A stretch of DNA of 64,000 bases from JAWKWH01 sp963669455 (GTDB lineage Bacteria > Pseudomonadota > Alphaproteobacteria > Rhizobiales > Rhizobiaceae), in the NCBI GenBank assembly GCA_963669455.1, contig OY770026.1, forward strand, positions 3,038,001 through 3,102,000. The letters are read 5' to 3'. A program made the position numbers and the translations under genes. How positions within the stretch are numbered: the first letter of the stretch is position 1; the number at the start of each line of letters is the position of its first letter. The notes under the pieces were generated by a model. That model was not told where the DNA came from, ran no database searches, and worked only from the letters and a program-made list of their open reading frames with translations. Positions 40,210 to 49,794 of the stretch are shown here, piece by piece.

Positions 40210-42444
40210 TCAGGCCTCTGTGCTGTCGAGATATCCGGTCAGTGCGCTGACGAGGTGATAGAATATCGAGGCAGGCACGTCGGCTGCGCTGGCTTTTCCT
40301 TCAGCATCGATGCGGTCGATCCAAAGGCCGGTTGGCGCCGGTTCTATATGCCAGCGGAAAAGCCGGCCGACACGCGCTTCGATCTCTGGCTTCAGATCGG
40401 GGCCGGCCACGCCATTGAGTGCGATAGCCGCCTTGATGACTTCGGCCTGCGGCCAGCTTCGCGACATTGTGTCGAGCGGTATCCCCTCACGCGAGACCGC
40501 CGCATAGGCCAGCCCCGTTGCCCGGTTCAGCCCGTTTGCAACTGCCGAGGCATAAAGCTTGCGGGCAAAAGAAACCAGATCAACCTGGCCACTCCTGGCG
40601 GCGAACTCGACCAGCAGTGAGGCCCACTCAAAATGGTGTCCCGGTTCTGTCCAACTGCCCTTGCCATCTGTTGCGGGCTGCCAATCATCGTCGAAATACT
40701 CGCCCAGTGTCCAGGTGTCGGCATCGAACAGATGGCTGCGGAGCAGATCAACAATGCGCGCGGCGCGGCGCAGATGTTCGCGATCTCCGGTGACCGAATG
40801 CCAGGCAAGAAACGCCTCCAACAGATGCATATGCGGATTTGACCGGCGCATGCCCTTGCCGTCGGCTGTTTCGAGGAAACCAGTCAGGCGTGAATCTTCC
40901 AGATGTCTTTCCAGGAAGGCAATTGTCTCCTGCCCCAACGCCAAAGCACCGGGATTTCCGCTGCGATGGGCATGCGCCAGCGCAAGCAGCACAAATGCGT
41001 GGTCGTAGGCATCCTCAACGGGATCGGCCACCGTGCCATCATGGTTGAATGTGCGTATGAAGCCACCGCGTTTTGTCCGGCCCTTGCTGGCGATAAAGTC
41101 GATCCCGTGACTTATCAGGTGATCTGCCGGCCCGTCCCAGCCACGCTCCTTTGCGACTGCAAATGCATAGATCTGACGCGCCATGGTACGCATGCGCTTT
41201 GGCATGACCTTTGGCAGTCCGTCCAATGAAAGCGCCTCATAAAAACCGCCATGGAGCTGATCGACTCCGACCGTCGACCAAAGCGGCAGCGTTTCTTCAA
41301 ACAGCCAATGGCGAACCCGGTCCCGCCAGGCGCCGGTGACCGGCATATGATCGCTGGAAGGCGTATAGCGTGTTTCGATGCGGCCGGATTTTTCAAGCTG
41401 CTCGACAACTTTCTTGACGTTCTGGCTTTGATCAACCGGCGCCACGAAAGTAGCGTCTACCGTGGATACGACGGCGATATCTTTCAGACCGATTGCAGAA
41501 AGCAGCCTTCCATGACTGCGCAAGTACGAGTTTTCGCAATCTATGGCGACCACGTCGCCGGTTATCACATTGCCGTTTTCATCCACTTTGTTTGTTTTTA
41601 ACAGCGATTGCCAGGAACCGAGGTCGTTCCAGGAAAACGTCGCCGGCACCATGGCGATCGGCTCGGCTTTTTCCATCACCGCATAGTCGATGGAGATCGA
41701 CGGAATTTCAGCATAGAGGTCGCCGGGCAGGTAAGAACCGGTCACATCACTGGTCACACCCGCCATTGCCTCGGCCGTGCGATCCCATATGTCGGCAGCG
41801 TGTTTTGCAAACGCTTCACGCATCGCGCCTGCCCTGAACAGAAAAATACCGGTGTTCCAGTAAAAGGTTCCCGCTTCCAGATAGGTTTTCGCCGTCTCAA
41901 GGTCGGGTTTTTCGACGAAACGCTGGACCGGGCAGACCGGCTCGCTCTGGCCGGCGATTTCAATATAGCCAAAGCCGGTTTCAGGATGGGTGGGCTTGAC
42001 CCCGAATACCACCAAATTACCCGCCAGTGCTGCCTCTATGCCAGCCTCCACCGATTGCCAGAACAATGAATCGGTGGAAATGACATGATCCGACGGGACC
42101 ACCAGAACAGGCTCGTCGCCATAGTTTTCGAGCGTTGTCAGGGTGGCGACTGCCACGGCAGCGGCCGTGTTGCGGCCCATGGGTTCGAATATCGTCGTCC
42201 CGCCGCGCAGATCGATGCCGGCAAGGTCTGCCTGCACCCGCCCGGTGTGCCGTTCCGAGGCAATCAGGTGTACCGGTGTTTCGCCACCCTTTCGCGCCAG
42301 CAAGCGCTTGACAGTCGAGACCAGCATCGATCCATTGCCGGAAAGATTGTGAAACTGTTTTGGATTGTCTTCGCGTGATAGCGGCCATAGCCGCGACCCG
42401 ATCCCGCCGCTCATGACAAAGCTGATTATGCGCGGTTTATCCAT
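40210..42444 (-). CDS. mannose-1-phosphate guanylyltransferase fused to an AGE-family isomerase domain
   Basis: A 744-aa two-domain protein. Residues 1-350 are a nucleotidyltransferase making GDP-mannose, with GGIGSRLWPLSREDNPKQF, VPSDHVIS and FVEKPDLETAK. Residues about 380-744 are an alpha/alpha barrel of the N-acylglucosamine 2-epimerase (AGE) family, with RTMARQIYAFAVAKERG, FIRTFNHDG, HLLEAFLAWHSV and PGHHFEWASLLVEFA. In the usual bifunctional ManC the C-terminal partner is a cupin phosphomannose isomerase. Here an AGE barrel takes that place and may do the same job, supplying mannose-6-phosphate. It follows the phosphomannomutase gene by 32 bp, so the two make GDP-mannose together. The fused arrangement is seen; the isomerase specificity is inference. 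Confidence 0.85.
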   Translation of the reverse strand: MDKPRIISFVMSGGIGSRLWPLSREDNPKQFHNLSGNGSMLVSTVKRLLARKGGETPVHLIASERHTGRVQADLAGIDLRGGTTIFEPMGRNTAAAVAVATLTTLENYGDEPVLVVPSDHVISTDSLFWQSVEAGIEAALAGNLVVFGVKPTHPETGFGYIEIAGQSEPVCPVQRFVEKPDLETAKTYLEAGTFYWNTGIFLFRAGAMREAFAKHAADIWDRTAEAMAGVTSDVTGSYLPGDLYAEIPSISIDYAVMEKAEPIAMVPATFSWNDLGSWQSLLKTNKVDENGNVITGDVVAIDCENSYLRSHGRLLSAIGLKDIAVVSTVDATFVAPVDQSQNVKKVVEQLEKSGRIETRYTPSSDHMPVTGAWRDRVRHWLFEETLPLWSTVGVDQLHGGFYEALSLDGLPKVMPKRMRTMARQIYAFAVAKERGWDGPADHLISHGIDFIASKGRTKRGGFIRTFNHDGTVADPVEDAYDHAFVLLALAHAHRSGNPGALALGQETIAFLERHLEDSRLTGFLETADGKGMRRSNPHMHLLEAFLAWHSVTGDREHLRRAARIVDLLRSHLFDADTWTLGEYFDDDWQPATDGKGSWTEPGHHFEWASLLVEFAARSGQVDLVSFARKLYASAVANGLNRATGLAYAAVSREGIPLDTMSRSWPQAEVIKAAIALNGVAGPDLKPEIEARVGRLFRWHIEPAPTGLWIDRIDAEGKASAADVPASIFYHLVSALTGYLDSTEA

Positions 42445-42476
42445 CGTCTCGCCAGCGGCCCGTCCGGTTATTTACA

Positions 42477-43997
42477 TTATAAAGTCTGGTTATAGGCGCC
42501 GACTTCTGAATTTTCACGCAAAACTCTGTCAACAGCCTCAAACATCTCGCGTTTTCTTTGTTCGGAGACCGGGCTTTCGACAACGACAACCAGTTCCGGC
42601 TTGTTGGATGATGCCCGGACAAGCCCCCAGGTTCCGTCTTCCGCCACCACGCGGATGCCGTTGACGGTGACCAGATCGGCGATCGATTGGCCGGCAATTT
42701 TTTCGCCCGCCGCATGCATCTTGGAAAAGCGTTCAACAACCCGGTCGACAACCTGGTATTTTGTTTCATCGGCACAATAAGGCGACATGGTGGGCGAACC
42801 GTAGGTCAAAGGCAGATCACGATAGAGATCGGCCATTGTCTTGTCCCGATTGCGGTCAAGCATGTCACAGACGGCAATTGCCGTGACGAGCCCGTCATCA
42901 TAGCCGCGCCCGATCGGAGCGTTGAAGAAGAAATGGCCTGATTTTTCAAATCCGGCGGCGGCATTCAACTCGGTCACACGCCGCTTGATGTAGGAATGGC
43001 CGGTCTTCCAGTAATCGGTCTTTGCGCCATTGGCTTTCAAAACGGGATCGGCGGCAAAAAGCCCGGTCGATTTCACGTCCGCAACAAACACGGCACCGGG
43101 TTGTTGGGAGGAAATATCTCTGGCGAGCATAACACCGACCTTGTCGGCAAATATTTCATTGCCTTCATTGTCGACGACGCCGCACCGGTCGCCATCGCCG
43201 TCAAAACCGAAACCGACATCCGCGCCGGTTTCCAAAACCCTGTCGCGGATGGCGTGCAACATCTTCATGTCTTCCGGATTGGGATTGTAACGGGGAAATG
43301 TGTGATCGAGCGCCTCATCGAGAGGAATGACTTCGCAGCCGAGACTTTGCAGCAATTGCGGTGCGAATGCGCCTGCGGTTCCATTGCCGCAGGCCGCCAC
43401 GACTTTCAGCTTGCGGGTAATCGATTTTCCCTCAACCAGATCGGCAAGATAGCGTTCACGGAACTTGTCGACGAATTGGTAGGTGCCGCCGCCTGGCAGG
43501 TCAAAATCGCCGGAAAGGACGATTTCTTTCAGCGCCGACATTTCATCTGGACCAAAGGTGAGCGGGCGCTGACAGCCCATTTTTACTCCAGTCCAGCCGT
43601 TTTCATTGTGAGAGGCGGTCACCATCGCAACCGATGGAACATCAAGTGCAAATTGCGCGTAATAGGCCATGGGCGAGAGCGCAAGCCCGATGTCGCTGAC
43701 CTTTGCGCCAGCGGCCATCAAGCCCGACACGAGCGCCAGTTTTATGGTCATCGAATATGAGCGGAAGTCGTGGCCGGTCACGATGTCGGGCCCGGCATCC
43801 AAACGCTGGATTAGTGTCCCGAGCCCCATGCCCAGTGCCTGAACGCCCATCAGGTTTAATTCAGGCGGAACGTCGGACCCGGGATGGCCGAACCACCACC
43901 TTGCATCATATTCGCGAAAGCCGGTGGGTTTGACCAGCGGCGTGGTCTCAAATTCGAAACTATTCGGTGCCAGCTCTGCTGCGGGTTTTTCAAACAC
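42477..43997 (-). CDS. manB: phosphomannomutase/phosphoglucomutase
   Basis: A 506-aa alpha-D-phosphohexomutase. The phosphoserine loop is TASHNENGWTG, the metal loop GFGFDGDGDRCG and the sugar-specificity loop FEKSGHFFFN (residues ~330), with a phosphate-binding GLVRASSNKPELVVVVE near the C-terminus. It converts mannose-6-phosphate to mannose-1-phosphate for the downstream guanylyltransferase; many such enzymes also act on glucose phosphates. First gene of a two-gene unit. Confidence 0.9.
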   Translation of the reverse strand: MFEKPAAELAPNSFEFETTPLVKPTGFREYDARWWFGHPGSDVPPELNLMGVQALGMGLGTLIQRLDAGPDIVTGHDFRSYSMTIKLALVSGLMAAGAKVSDIGLALSPMAYYAQFALDVPSVAMVTASHNENGWTGVKMGCQRPLTFGPDEMSALKEIVLSGDFDLPGGGTYQFVDKFRERYLADLVEGKSITRKLKVVAACGNGTAGAFAPQLLQSLGCEVIPLDEALDHTFPRYNPNPEDMKMLHAIRDRVLETGADVGFGFDGDGDRCGVVDNEGNEIFADKVGVMLARDISSQQPGAVFVADVKSTGLFAADPVLKANGAKTDYWKTGHSYIKRRVTELNAAAGFEKSGHFFFNAPIGRGYDDGLVTAIAVCDMLDRNRDKTMADLYRDLPLTYGSPTMSPYCADETKYQVVDRVVERFSKMHAAGEKIAGQSIADLVTVNGIRVVAEDGTWGLVRASSNKPELVVVVESPVSEQRKREMFEAVDRVLRENSEVGAYNQTL

Positions 43998-44228
43998 AGA
44001 GGCGTTCTTTCCTGCCTGATTTCAATTGTCGAACCAGACCTATCTATTCGAAAAGGCATTAATAACGAATTGCTTTTTTGTGCCCGCGCGAAAATGGGCT
44101 TGCGGCGGATGTCGTTTTACACCGGGTTTTTGAAACAGCGGAAATATCCGGTATTGGCGGTCCGCACTGCGGGAGAATCTTGCTTGCAGGGCACCATGGC
44201 GGGCGCTATAAGCCCTGCGGACTGGTCG

Positions 44229-44305
44229 CGGAGTGTAGCGCAGCCTGGTAGCGCACCTCGTTCGGGACGAGGGGGTCGCAGGTTCAAATCCTGCCACTCC
44301 GACCA
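44229..44305 (+). tRNA. tRNA-Pro (CGG)
   Basis: A complete 77-nt cloverleaf. Acceptor CGGAGTG pairs with CACTCCG, the anticodon stem CCTCG/CGAGG holds loop TTCGGGA with anticodon CGG at 44263-44265, and the T arm GCAGG TTCAAAT CCTGC is followed by an encoded ACCA end. Confidence 0.96.
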
Positions 44306-44478
44306 TAAAATCTCTATATTTCAATTCCTAACAGTGAACGTTGCCCGAAAATTCAAGCACCAGAGGCTCTCACCCAATGGATACCCAATTTTATATCTGT
44401 AAACCTGCTGCCTTAAGTATCCGTTCAGCCCTGTCTTGCCAAAATGCCTTCAAACGCGCTGTCGTTTTGAGTACCGGG

Positions 44479-45153
44479 TCAAGTGACCAGAATCTTGCTT
44501 CCGCTTCTCACCCGCCCATAGAGATGGATGACATCCTGATTCAGCATTCGGACGCAACCGCTTGATACTGCACGCCCGATACTGGCGAATTCCCCGGTGC
44601 CATGGACGCGGTAGAGCGTATCTTTGCCGTCCTGAAAAATATACAGCGCTCTGGCGCCAAGCGGATTGGTCAAGCCCGGTTTCATGCCACCGTTTTCTGC
44701 CGAATATTTCGCCAATGATGGCTGGCGGGCAATCATCTCATCTGGCGGCGTCCACTTTGGCCAAGCCTGTTTCCAGGCGATATACCCCCTGCCCGACCAT
44801 TCAAAGCCGGCGCGGCCAAGCCCGACGCCGTATCGCATCGCGCGACGGCCTGGCATGACATGATAGAGATAACGTTTCGACACATTGACAACGATCGTGC
44901 CCGGTTTCTCGCCGGTCGGATCGCGAACTTCTTTGCGGTAGAATTTTCTGTCGACTTTCGACAGATCGACGGCCGGCAGCGGAAAGCGTTCAGACGGCAT
45001 GGCGCGGTAAATTTCCGCGTAGTTGAACGTTCTGGCGCCACCCACGCCCGGAACGCCATCGGTGGTACATCCCGCCAGGCCGGCGCCCAAGGTCGCGCCA
45101 AGTCCACCCAAAAACGCACGCCTGTCAACTGTCGAAATTTTTTGCCGATTCAT
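44479..45153 (-). CDS. L,D-transpeptidase (YkuD) lipoprotein
   Basis: A 224-aa exported enzyme forming 3-3 peptidoglycan cross-links or attaching proteins to the wall. The YkuD active site is HGTGEFASIGRAVSSGCVRML with catalytic Cys in SSGCVRM and a conserved HGT His. The N-terminus combines a twin-arginine-like DRRAFLGG with a lipobox LAGC, so it is probably a lipidated, Tat-exported protein. Single gene. Together with PBP1A it adds to peptidoglycan maturation in this window. Confidence 0.92.
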   Translation of the reverse strand: MNRQKISTVDRRAFLGGLGATLGAGLAGCTTDGVPGVGGARTFNYAEIYRAMPSERFPLPAVDLSKVDRKFYRKEVRDPTGEKPGTIVVNVSKRYLYHVMPGRRAMRYGVGLGRAGFEWSGRGYIAWKQAWPKWTPPDEMIARQPSLAKYSAENGGMKPGLTNPLGARALYIFQDGKDTLYRVHGTGEFASIGRAVSSGCVRMLNQDVIHLYGRVRSGSKILVT

Positions 45154-45371
45154 TTGATGATAGTCCTGGTTAGCGTTTCATTCATTGTCGCGTCGCATGC
45201 CCCATCTATATCTTGCCCGCGCGACACTCTTCATTTCCTGCCTTCAAGCCTCAAAACATCGCTGATCGTCGCCGGTGCGCGATTGTAATATAACGGCGCG
45301 CCGTTAACGCCGATATGAGTGTTGCTTCAACATGCCGTGATAGGGCAATGTTGTTTTTGCGCCTGTGACAT

Positions 45372-46538
45372 TCACCACATGACCGACACGTTTTTTGGGC
45401 CACGGAAAGCCCAACCGGTAAATTCTGCCGGCTTTTCCGGGTCAAGAGACAATCCGTCGAGACGTCCAAACAGCGCCGGCAATGCCACATCGGCGATGAG
45501 CGCGCGTGAAGCCCAGGCTCCGGCACAAAAATGCGGGCCGGCACCAAAGGGGATACTTTTTTGCAGATCGCGGGTGATATCAAAACGCTGTGGTTCAGCA
45601 AACACCGCTTCGTCGCGATTGGCCGAGCCGAACATGAAAAACACCTTGTCTTCCGGCGAAAAATCGATGCCAGAATATCGATAGTGACTTGCAACCCGGC
45701 GCGGCGACATGCCGATCGGCGATATCCATCGCGCATATTCTTCAAAGGCCTGACGCCAACTCACCTCGCCGTCCAACACCATCTGCAACTGATCCGGGTG
45801 GCGCATCAGCGCCCAGGCGCAACCGGCTATCGCATCACGGGGTTCGTTTTGCCCGCCGGAAATCGCCAGCTTGATGTTGGCGCGGGTGCTTTCGATGCTC
45901 AGTTCCGATTGCAACATGATGCTCAGCAGACTGAAATCCGGATCCGACACTAACGCTTCGATGCGCTGGCTGATTGCATCGTCGATACGCGCAGTTGCCG
46001 CACGGCAACGCGCCTCGATTTCCGGATCGCCTTGATAATTGGCAATCCCGTCAATCATCGCCTGCGACCAGGCATCCATTTCCTGATAGCCAATATGTGT
46101 GAGGCCGGTCATTTCTTTCAACGCCTCGCCCGACAGCGGCAAGGCGTATTGGGAAACCAAATCAGCTTGCCGGTCGGCCTGAAAGGCATCCAAAATCCGG
46201 TCTGCAGCGGTCTGGAATTTTGCCGTCCAGACATCCCGGACGGTTTTCGGCGAGATGGACGGGAAAATAATCTTGCGCTCGCGCAGATGATCCTCGCCAT
46301 CCTTGCGCATCATGTTGTGCCCCATCAGACGGTTCATCAGGCCTGCCGGCTGGTGCGAGGAGAAGATTTTGATGTTCTTCTCGCATTTGAAAATATCGTC
46401 CCGCCTGGTGAAGGCGATCCCGCCAAGCTCCGGCACGTTTGCTATCGGCGCATTGGCGCGCATATCGGCTAAAACCGGATACGGATCATGCCGGAACCGG
46501 TCTATATTTACGTGATAGACGGGCGCCGTTGCCATCAC
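45372..46538 (-). CDS. cytochrome P450
   Basis: A 388-aa soluble bacterial P450. The haem-binding loop is PFGAGPHFCAGAWASRALI with the Cys thiolate, the K-helix ExxR is in FEEYARWISPIGMSPRRVA (E...R pair), and helix I contains LAISGGQNEPRDAIAG. The helix I motif differs from the usual A/G-G-x-D/E-T. The substrate cannot be predicted, and no ferredoxin or reductase gene is nearby. Confidence 0.92.
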   Translation of the reverse strand: MMATAPVYHVNIDRFRHDPYPVLADMRANAPIANVPELGGIAFTRRDDIFKCEKNIKIFSSHQPAGLMNRLMGHNMMRKDGEDHLRERKIIFPSISPKTVRDVWTAKFQTAADRILDAFQADRQADLVSQYALPLSGEALKEMTGLTHIGYQEMDAWSQAMIDGIANYQGDPEIEARCRAATARIDDAISQRIEALVSDPDFSLLSIMLQSELSIESTRANIKLAISGGQNEPRDAIAGCAWALMRHPDQLQMVLDGEVSWRQAFEEYARWISPIGMSPRRVASHYRYSGIDFSPEDKVFFMFGSANRDEAVFAEPQRFDITRDLQKSIPFGAGPHFCAGAWASRALIADVALPALFGRLDGLSLDPEKPAEFTGWAFRGPKNVSVMW

Positions 46539-46752
46539 CGTTCACCCCGCCCCTTTGATCCCAATCGCCAACGGCAATTTTGAGCGATATCGGCCGGTTG
46601 ATCAACAGCAGGCTCTTATCCGCCATTAACAAAACTGGGCTCGGCGCCGGAGATATCCAAAGACGTCACGACAACAAGCCCGCTTGCCTTCGATCACAGA
46701 CCGGCGAAAGCAGGTGATATCACATGTCGGGATGCGCAGACTGATGTGTACA

Positions 46753-48138
46753 TCAATCGCGCCAGGCAAGAGCTGCGACCAACCCCGTCAACATTCCCAA
46801 GAACAGGCAAGCAACAAAAGCCAATAACCCTTGCAATGTCCATGAATCCCTAACTGTGCTTGGCATAACAATTGGACGATAAAAACTCTTAAACTCGGAT
46901 TTTGTCTGCGCTCGAGCGTTTGCTAGAAGTTCATTATATGTTTCGACAATGTAGTCCAGTTTTGTTTGCGCCGCATTCGCAAATGCAACATCCACTTTTC
47001 CAACCTGTTCTATCCGGTCGATGCGGGTTTGTATTCTGGCGCGTTCATCTATGAGTGTGCGCTGTGCCTCGAAAATGGTTTGCAAATAGGCCGATAACGA
47101 CGCCTGGTTAGCAAGAGTGATAATATCTGCCAGGGCGCCGCCGTCGACTTGAAGCGCATCACTACGACCACCCAAGGAAGTTGCCGAATTATTGGCCTGA
47201 CCTTCCATCGTGGATCGTATGTCCAAAATTGTTTGTCGCAAACCAGCAAGCTTGTTATCAATTTCAGCAATTTTGAGTCGGAAGTTGTTGAGGTAGACCT
47301 TCGTTAAAAAGCTTCCTTCATTCAGTTTTGTCGCCAAAATTATTGATAGATAGACGCTGTTGAAGTCATCCAGGGTTCGCAATAGATCTTCAGCGGTGAC
47401 ATTCTCGGATGCCTGCAGCGCTGATAGGCGATTGTCACTGCTGAGGGTTTCAAGCCCATCTCGGATATTGTCGAACATCCGGTCTGCTTCAATGACGCCG
47501 AGTGGTGTCGTCAGGGGCTGGGGCTTTACAACAGAAATGCCTTGAAGTGCGCGATCATCAAGGACACGAAAGCGCCTTGTAAACACCTTGCTCCAACGCT
47601 CTGGTAATTGTATGAGAATATTTTCTGCCAGCTTGTCGTCGATGCCAAGATCAATATGATTTATGGAGATTTTTAGTCCGTTTTGAGTAGCGCGTCGTAA
47701 CTCCTCGGAGTATCGGGCGTTGATATCATCAATTTCTGTGGCTGATAATCTACCTTTTGCAAGCTGTTGCTTATACTTTTCTTTAATACCCAACGTTGTC
47801 GGATTTCCAAGTTCGATTGTTAGTGCGCGCCGCAATTCTTGTGGATTTTCCAAACCATTGTCACTGGCAATTTCATTCAGGATATCAGGTATCAATAAAT
47901 CCTGAGGTGAAAACGCGGTACCATTGGGGTATTCTAACTTCTCTATACCTTGGAGAGAAACGTGGTATTCGACGAAGCCGTTCGTTCGAAGACCGACGAT
48001 CATAGCGGACAATCCACCGACCAAAAGCCCTATCAGTCCACATGCGGCTACCAATCCGCGACGTTTCCAGATTTTCGAAATAACGTAAGAAAAGGATATC
48101 TCGTCTGTGGAGGCCATACTGTCCGTCGCATTGTTCAT
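46753..48138 (-). CDS. Wzz/GumC-like polysaccharide chain-length protein
   Basis: A 461-aa inner-membrane protein with two terminal transmembrane helices (about residues 25-50, GLVAACGLIGLLVGGLSAM, and 435-457, GLLAFVACLFLGMLTGLVAAL) and a large periplasmic coiled-coil domain, the layout of polysaccharide co-polymerases. The start is the ATG at 48138, preceded by AAGGA. There is no tyrosine kinase domain at the C-terminus. It lies at the edge of the polysaccharide region and should set chain length with the Wzy-like protein upstream. Confidence 0.8.
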   Translation of the reverse strand: MNNATDSMASTDEISFSYVISKIWKRRGLVAACGLIGLLVGGLSAMIVGLRTNGFVEYHVSLQGIEKLEYPNGTAFSPQDLLIPDILNEIASDNGLENPQELRRALTIELGNPTTLGIKEKYKQQLAKGRLSATEIDDINARYSEELRRATQNGLKISINHIDLGIDDKLAENILIQLPERWSKVFTRRFRVLDDRALQGISVVKPQPLTTPLGVIEADRMFDNIRDGLETLSSDNRLSALQASENVTAEDLLRTLDDFNSVYLSIILATKLNEGSFLTKVYLNNFRLKIAEIDNKLAGLRQTILDIRSTMEGQANNSATSLGGRSDALQVDGGALADIITLANQASLSAYLQTIFEAQRTLIDERARIQTRIDRIEQVGKVDVAFANAAQTKLDYIVETYNELLANARAQTKSEFKSFYRPIVMPSTVRDSWTLQGLLAFVACLFLGMLTGLVAALAWRD

Positions 48139-48557
48139 AATTGGCTTTCCTTCGCTTCGTAGAGGGTCGTAACCGAGGTGTTGTTGTCCGCTCATAGCCT
48201 GGGTTGGCATCCACCATAACGGGGTCCGAAAAGTAGTGGCTTGATTGGCTGCTTAGGTCTTTATTGGCTGTTTAGGTCTTAGGGCCGTTGAGGGCAAGGC
48301 GATCTTCAACGCTGATAACACATCGTTTAACGAACCGTATGAGGTTCGTCGTCGTGCAACAGTTTTTTTGCGGCAAAAAGCTGAGCTTTGCGCAAAAACT
48401 AAAAGGCATCGATCATTGACGCTATTCACAAGCTGCTTTCGGCATCATCATATTCATTGTTTGAGGCAAAAAACGTCCATTTCAACGGTGGAAGAAAGCC
48501 ATGAGAGGCTCGCCCGGCAATTGAATGCAAGCTTCATAATTAGCCCGATCTTATCGA
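48139..48557. other. intergenic region between Wzz-like and Wzy-like genes
   Basis: About 420 bp. A tandem direct repeat of about 19 bp (ATTGGCTGCTTAGGTCTT / ATTGGCTGTTTAGGTCTT) is at 48244-48280. A CGAACC/GGTTCG hairpin at about 48333-48350 is followed on the plus strand by seven T near 48362, but no plus-strand gene precedes it. A plus-strand reading frame from 48368 overlaps the Wzy-like gene and has no family resemblance. The promoter for the Wzz-like gene should be here. Confidence 0.4.
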
Positions 48558-49784
48558 CTAAGGAGCGCTTGGCGCGATATCCGTGCTGCGTCCATAGCTC
48601 TTTCCATCCTGCTTTGGTTTCCCGAGCAATCTGTTTCTCAAACCCGGCACTTGAACAGACGCCAATGCCACCCAGAAAAGGGGCTCAACTGCCGACCAAA
48701 AACTGAAGCAGGAAGCCACGAATGCAACCAATGCCAAATTTAGCATCTCTGCCTTGCCTGTCTGCAAATAGAGCCGCCTCCAGCGAAGCACTGCCCGCAC
48801 CATCAAAAACAGCATAATGCTAACGCCAGGAACGCCAGCAACTAGGTAATAATTGTAAATTGACGTGTGCGTATATCCATCGGTAACAAGGTCGCCGCTC
48901 CATTTTACTCGGGTGAACTCAAATCCCAATCCTTGACCAAAAAACCAATCCACACCCGAAAACAATTCCAATGTCCTGACGTATTCTTCAAAGCGTGCCT
49001 CGAGCAAATCAGTTTTGGTCAGATCACCGGCTAGAAACTCATCGAGCCCGAGCCGAAACGCCAAGTCAGTTTCCCCCCACCGGACAAGGAAATCAGGATT
49101 GAACGCTATCATCGTCACCAAAGCCAAAATGATGCAGGTGATCGCTGTGAACCATACACCAGAGCGTCGCTTTTTGAGCAGATAGGACAAAATGATCATT
49201 GCTGCGACTGCAACAAAAAAGCCCCGTTTTTGCTGGTGAAAGAGCAATGCCAGACATATCGCTGACCGAACCCAACATCCTCTTGAATAGTAGAAAGCCA
49301 ACAGGTAGGCCGGCGTTCCCAGCCCATATCCGACGCCGGAAAAATTTTTCAAAAATAGTTCGATAAAAACAAGAATTCCGGTATTGGCTATCAATACGAC
49401 ATCAAGGAATTTATTAGGTATTTCTATCACATATCCTATAACAACCGGCCTGGAAAAAATGTATAGGGCGAAAAATCCCATAATATAAAATCTTAAGTCA
49501 ATAAATATATTTTTGTTTAAATTAAAAAATCCGAAAAAAATAGCTGAAAATATTATTAATAAATAAAAAATAAAACTATTTGGAAAATTTTTTGTTATAG
49601 AAAATACATATATAGATAACAAAAAAAATAGAGATATTGTTACATAGCTTATATAGACATTAAGAGGTGCTACACCAGCCAGACGAACGATGTTTAAGCC
49701 AGCAAGAATTGCATGGTCGAACAATATCCAGGCAATTGCCAATATTGCCGTGTTTGAAAGCGCGCGGTTTTCAGTCGCCGGCAT
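48558..49784 (-). CDS. Wzy/O-antigen ligase-like polytopic membrane protein
   Basis: A 408-aa protein with about ten to eleven transmembrane helices. A large periplasmic loop (about residues 245-320) contains RLGLDEFLAGDLTKTDLLEARFEEYVRTLELFSGVDWFFGQGLG and GYTHTSIYNYYLVAGVPG. This loop and the H-S motif near its end are typical of the O-antigen polymerase/ligase superfamily. The first third of the gene is markedly AT-rich (49430-49690), unlike its surroundings, a sign of horizontal transfer. Polymerase or ligase cannot be distinguished by sequence alone; near Wzz and a flippase, polymerase is likely. Confidence 0.78.
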   Translation of the reverse strand: MPATENRALSNTAILAIAWILFDHAILAGLNIVRLAGVAPLNVYISYVTISLFFLLSIYVFSITKNFPNSFIFYLLIIFSAIFFGFFNLNKNIFIDLRFYIMGFFALYIFSRPVVIGYVIEIPNKFLDVVLIANTGILVFIELFLKNFSGVGYGLGTPAYLLAFYYSRGCWVRSAICLALLFHQQKRGFFVAVAAMIILSYLLKKRRSGVWFTAITCIILALVTMIAFNPDFLVRWGETDLAFRLGLDEFLAGDLTKTDLLEARFEEYVRTLELFSGVDWFFGQGLGFEFTRVKWSGDLVTDGYTHTSIYNYYLVAGVPGVSIMLFLMVRAVLRWRRLYLQTGKAEMLNLALVAFVASCFSFWSAVEPLFWVALASVQVPGLRNRLLGKPKQDGKSYGRSTDIAPSAP

Positions 49785-49794
49785 CGCCGCTTAC

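Noticed and set aside
48333..48370. Plus-strand intrinsic terminator (hairpin followed by seven T)
   Set aside because: There are about ten bases between the hairpin and the T run, and no plus-strand gene upstream to terminate.
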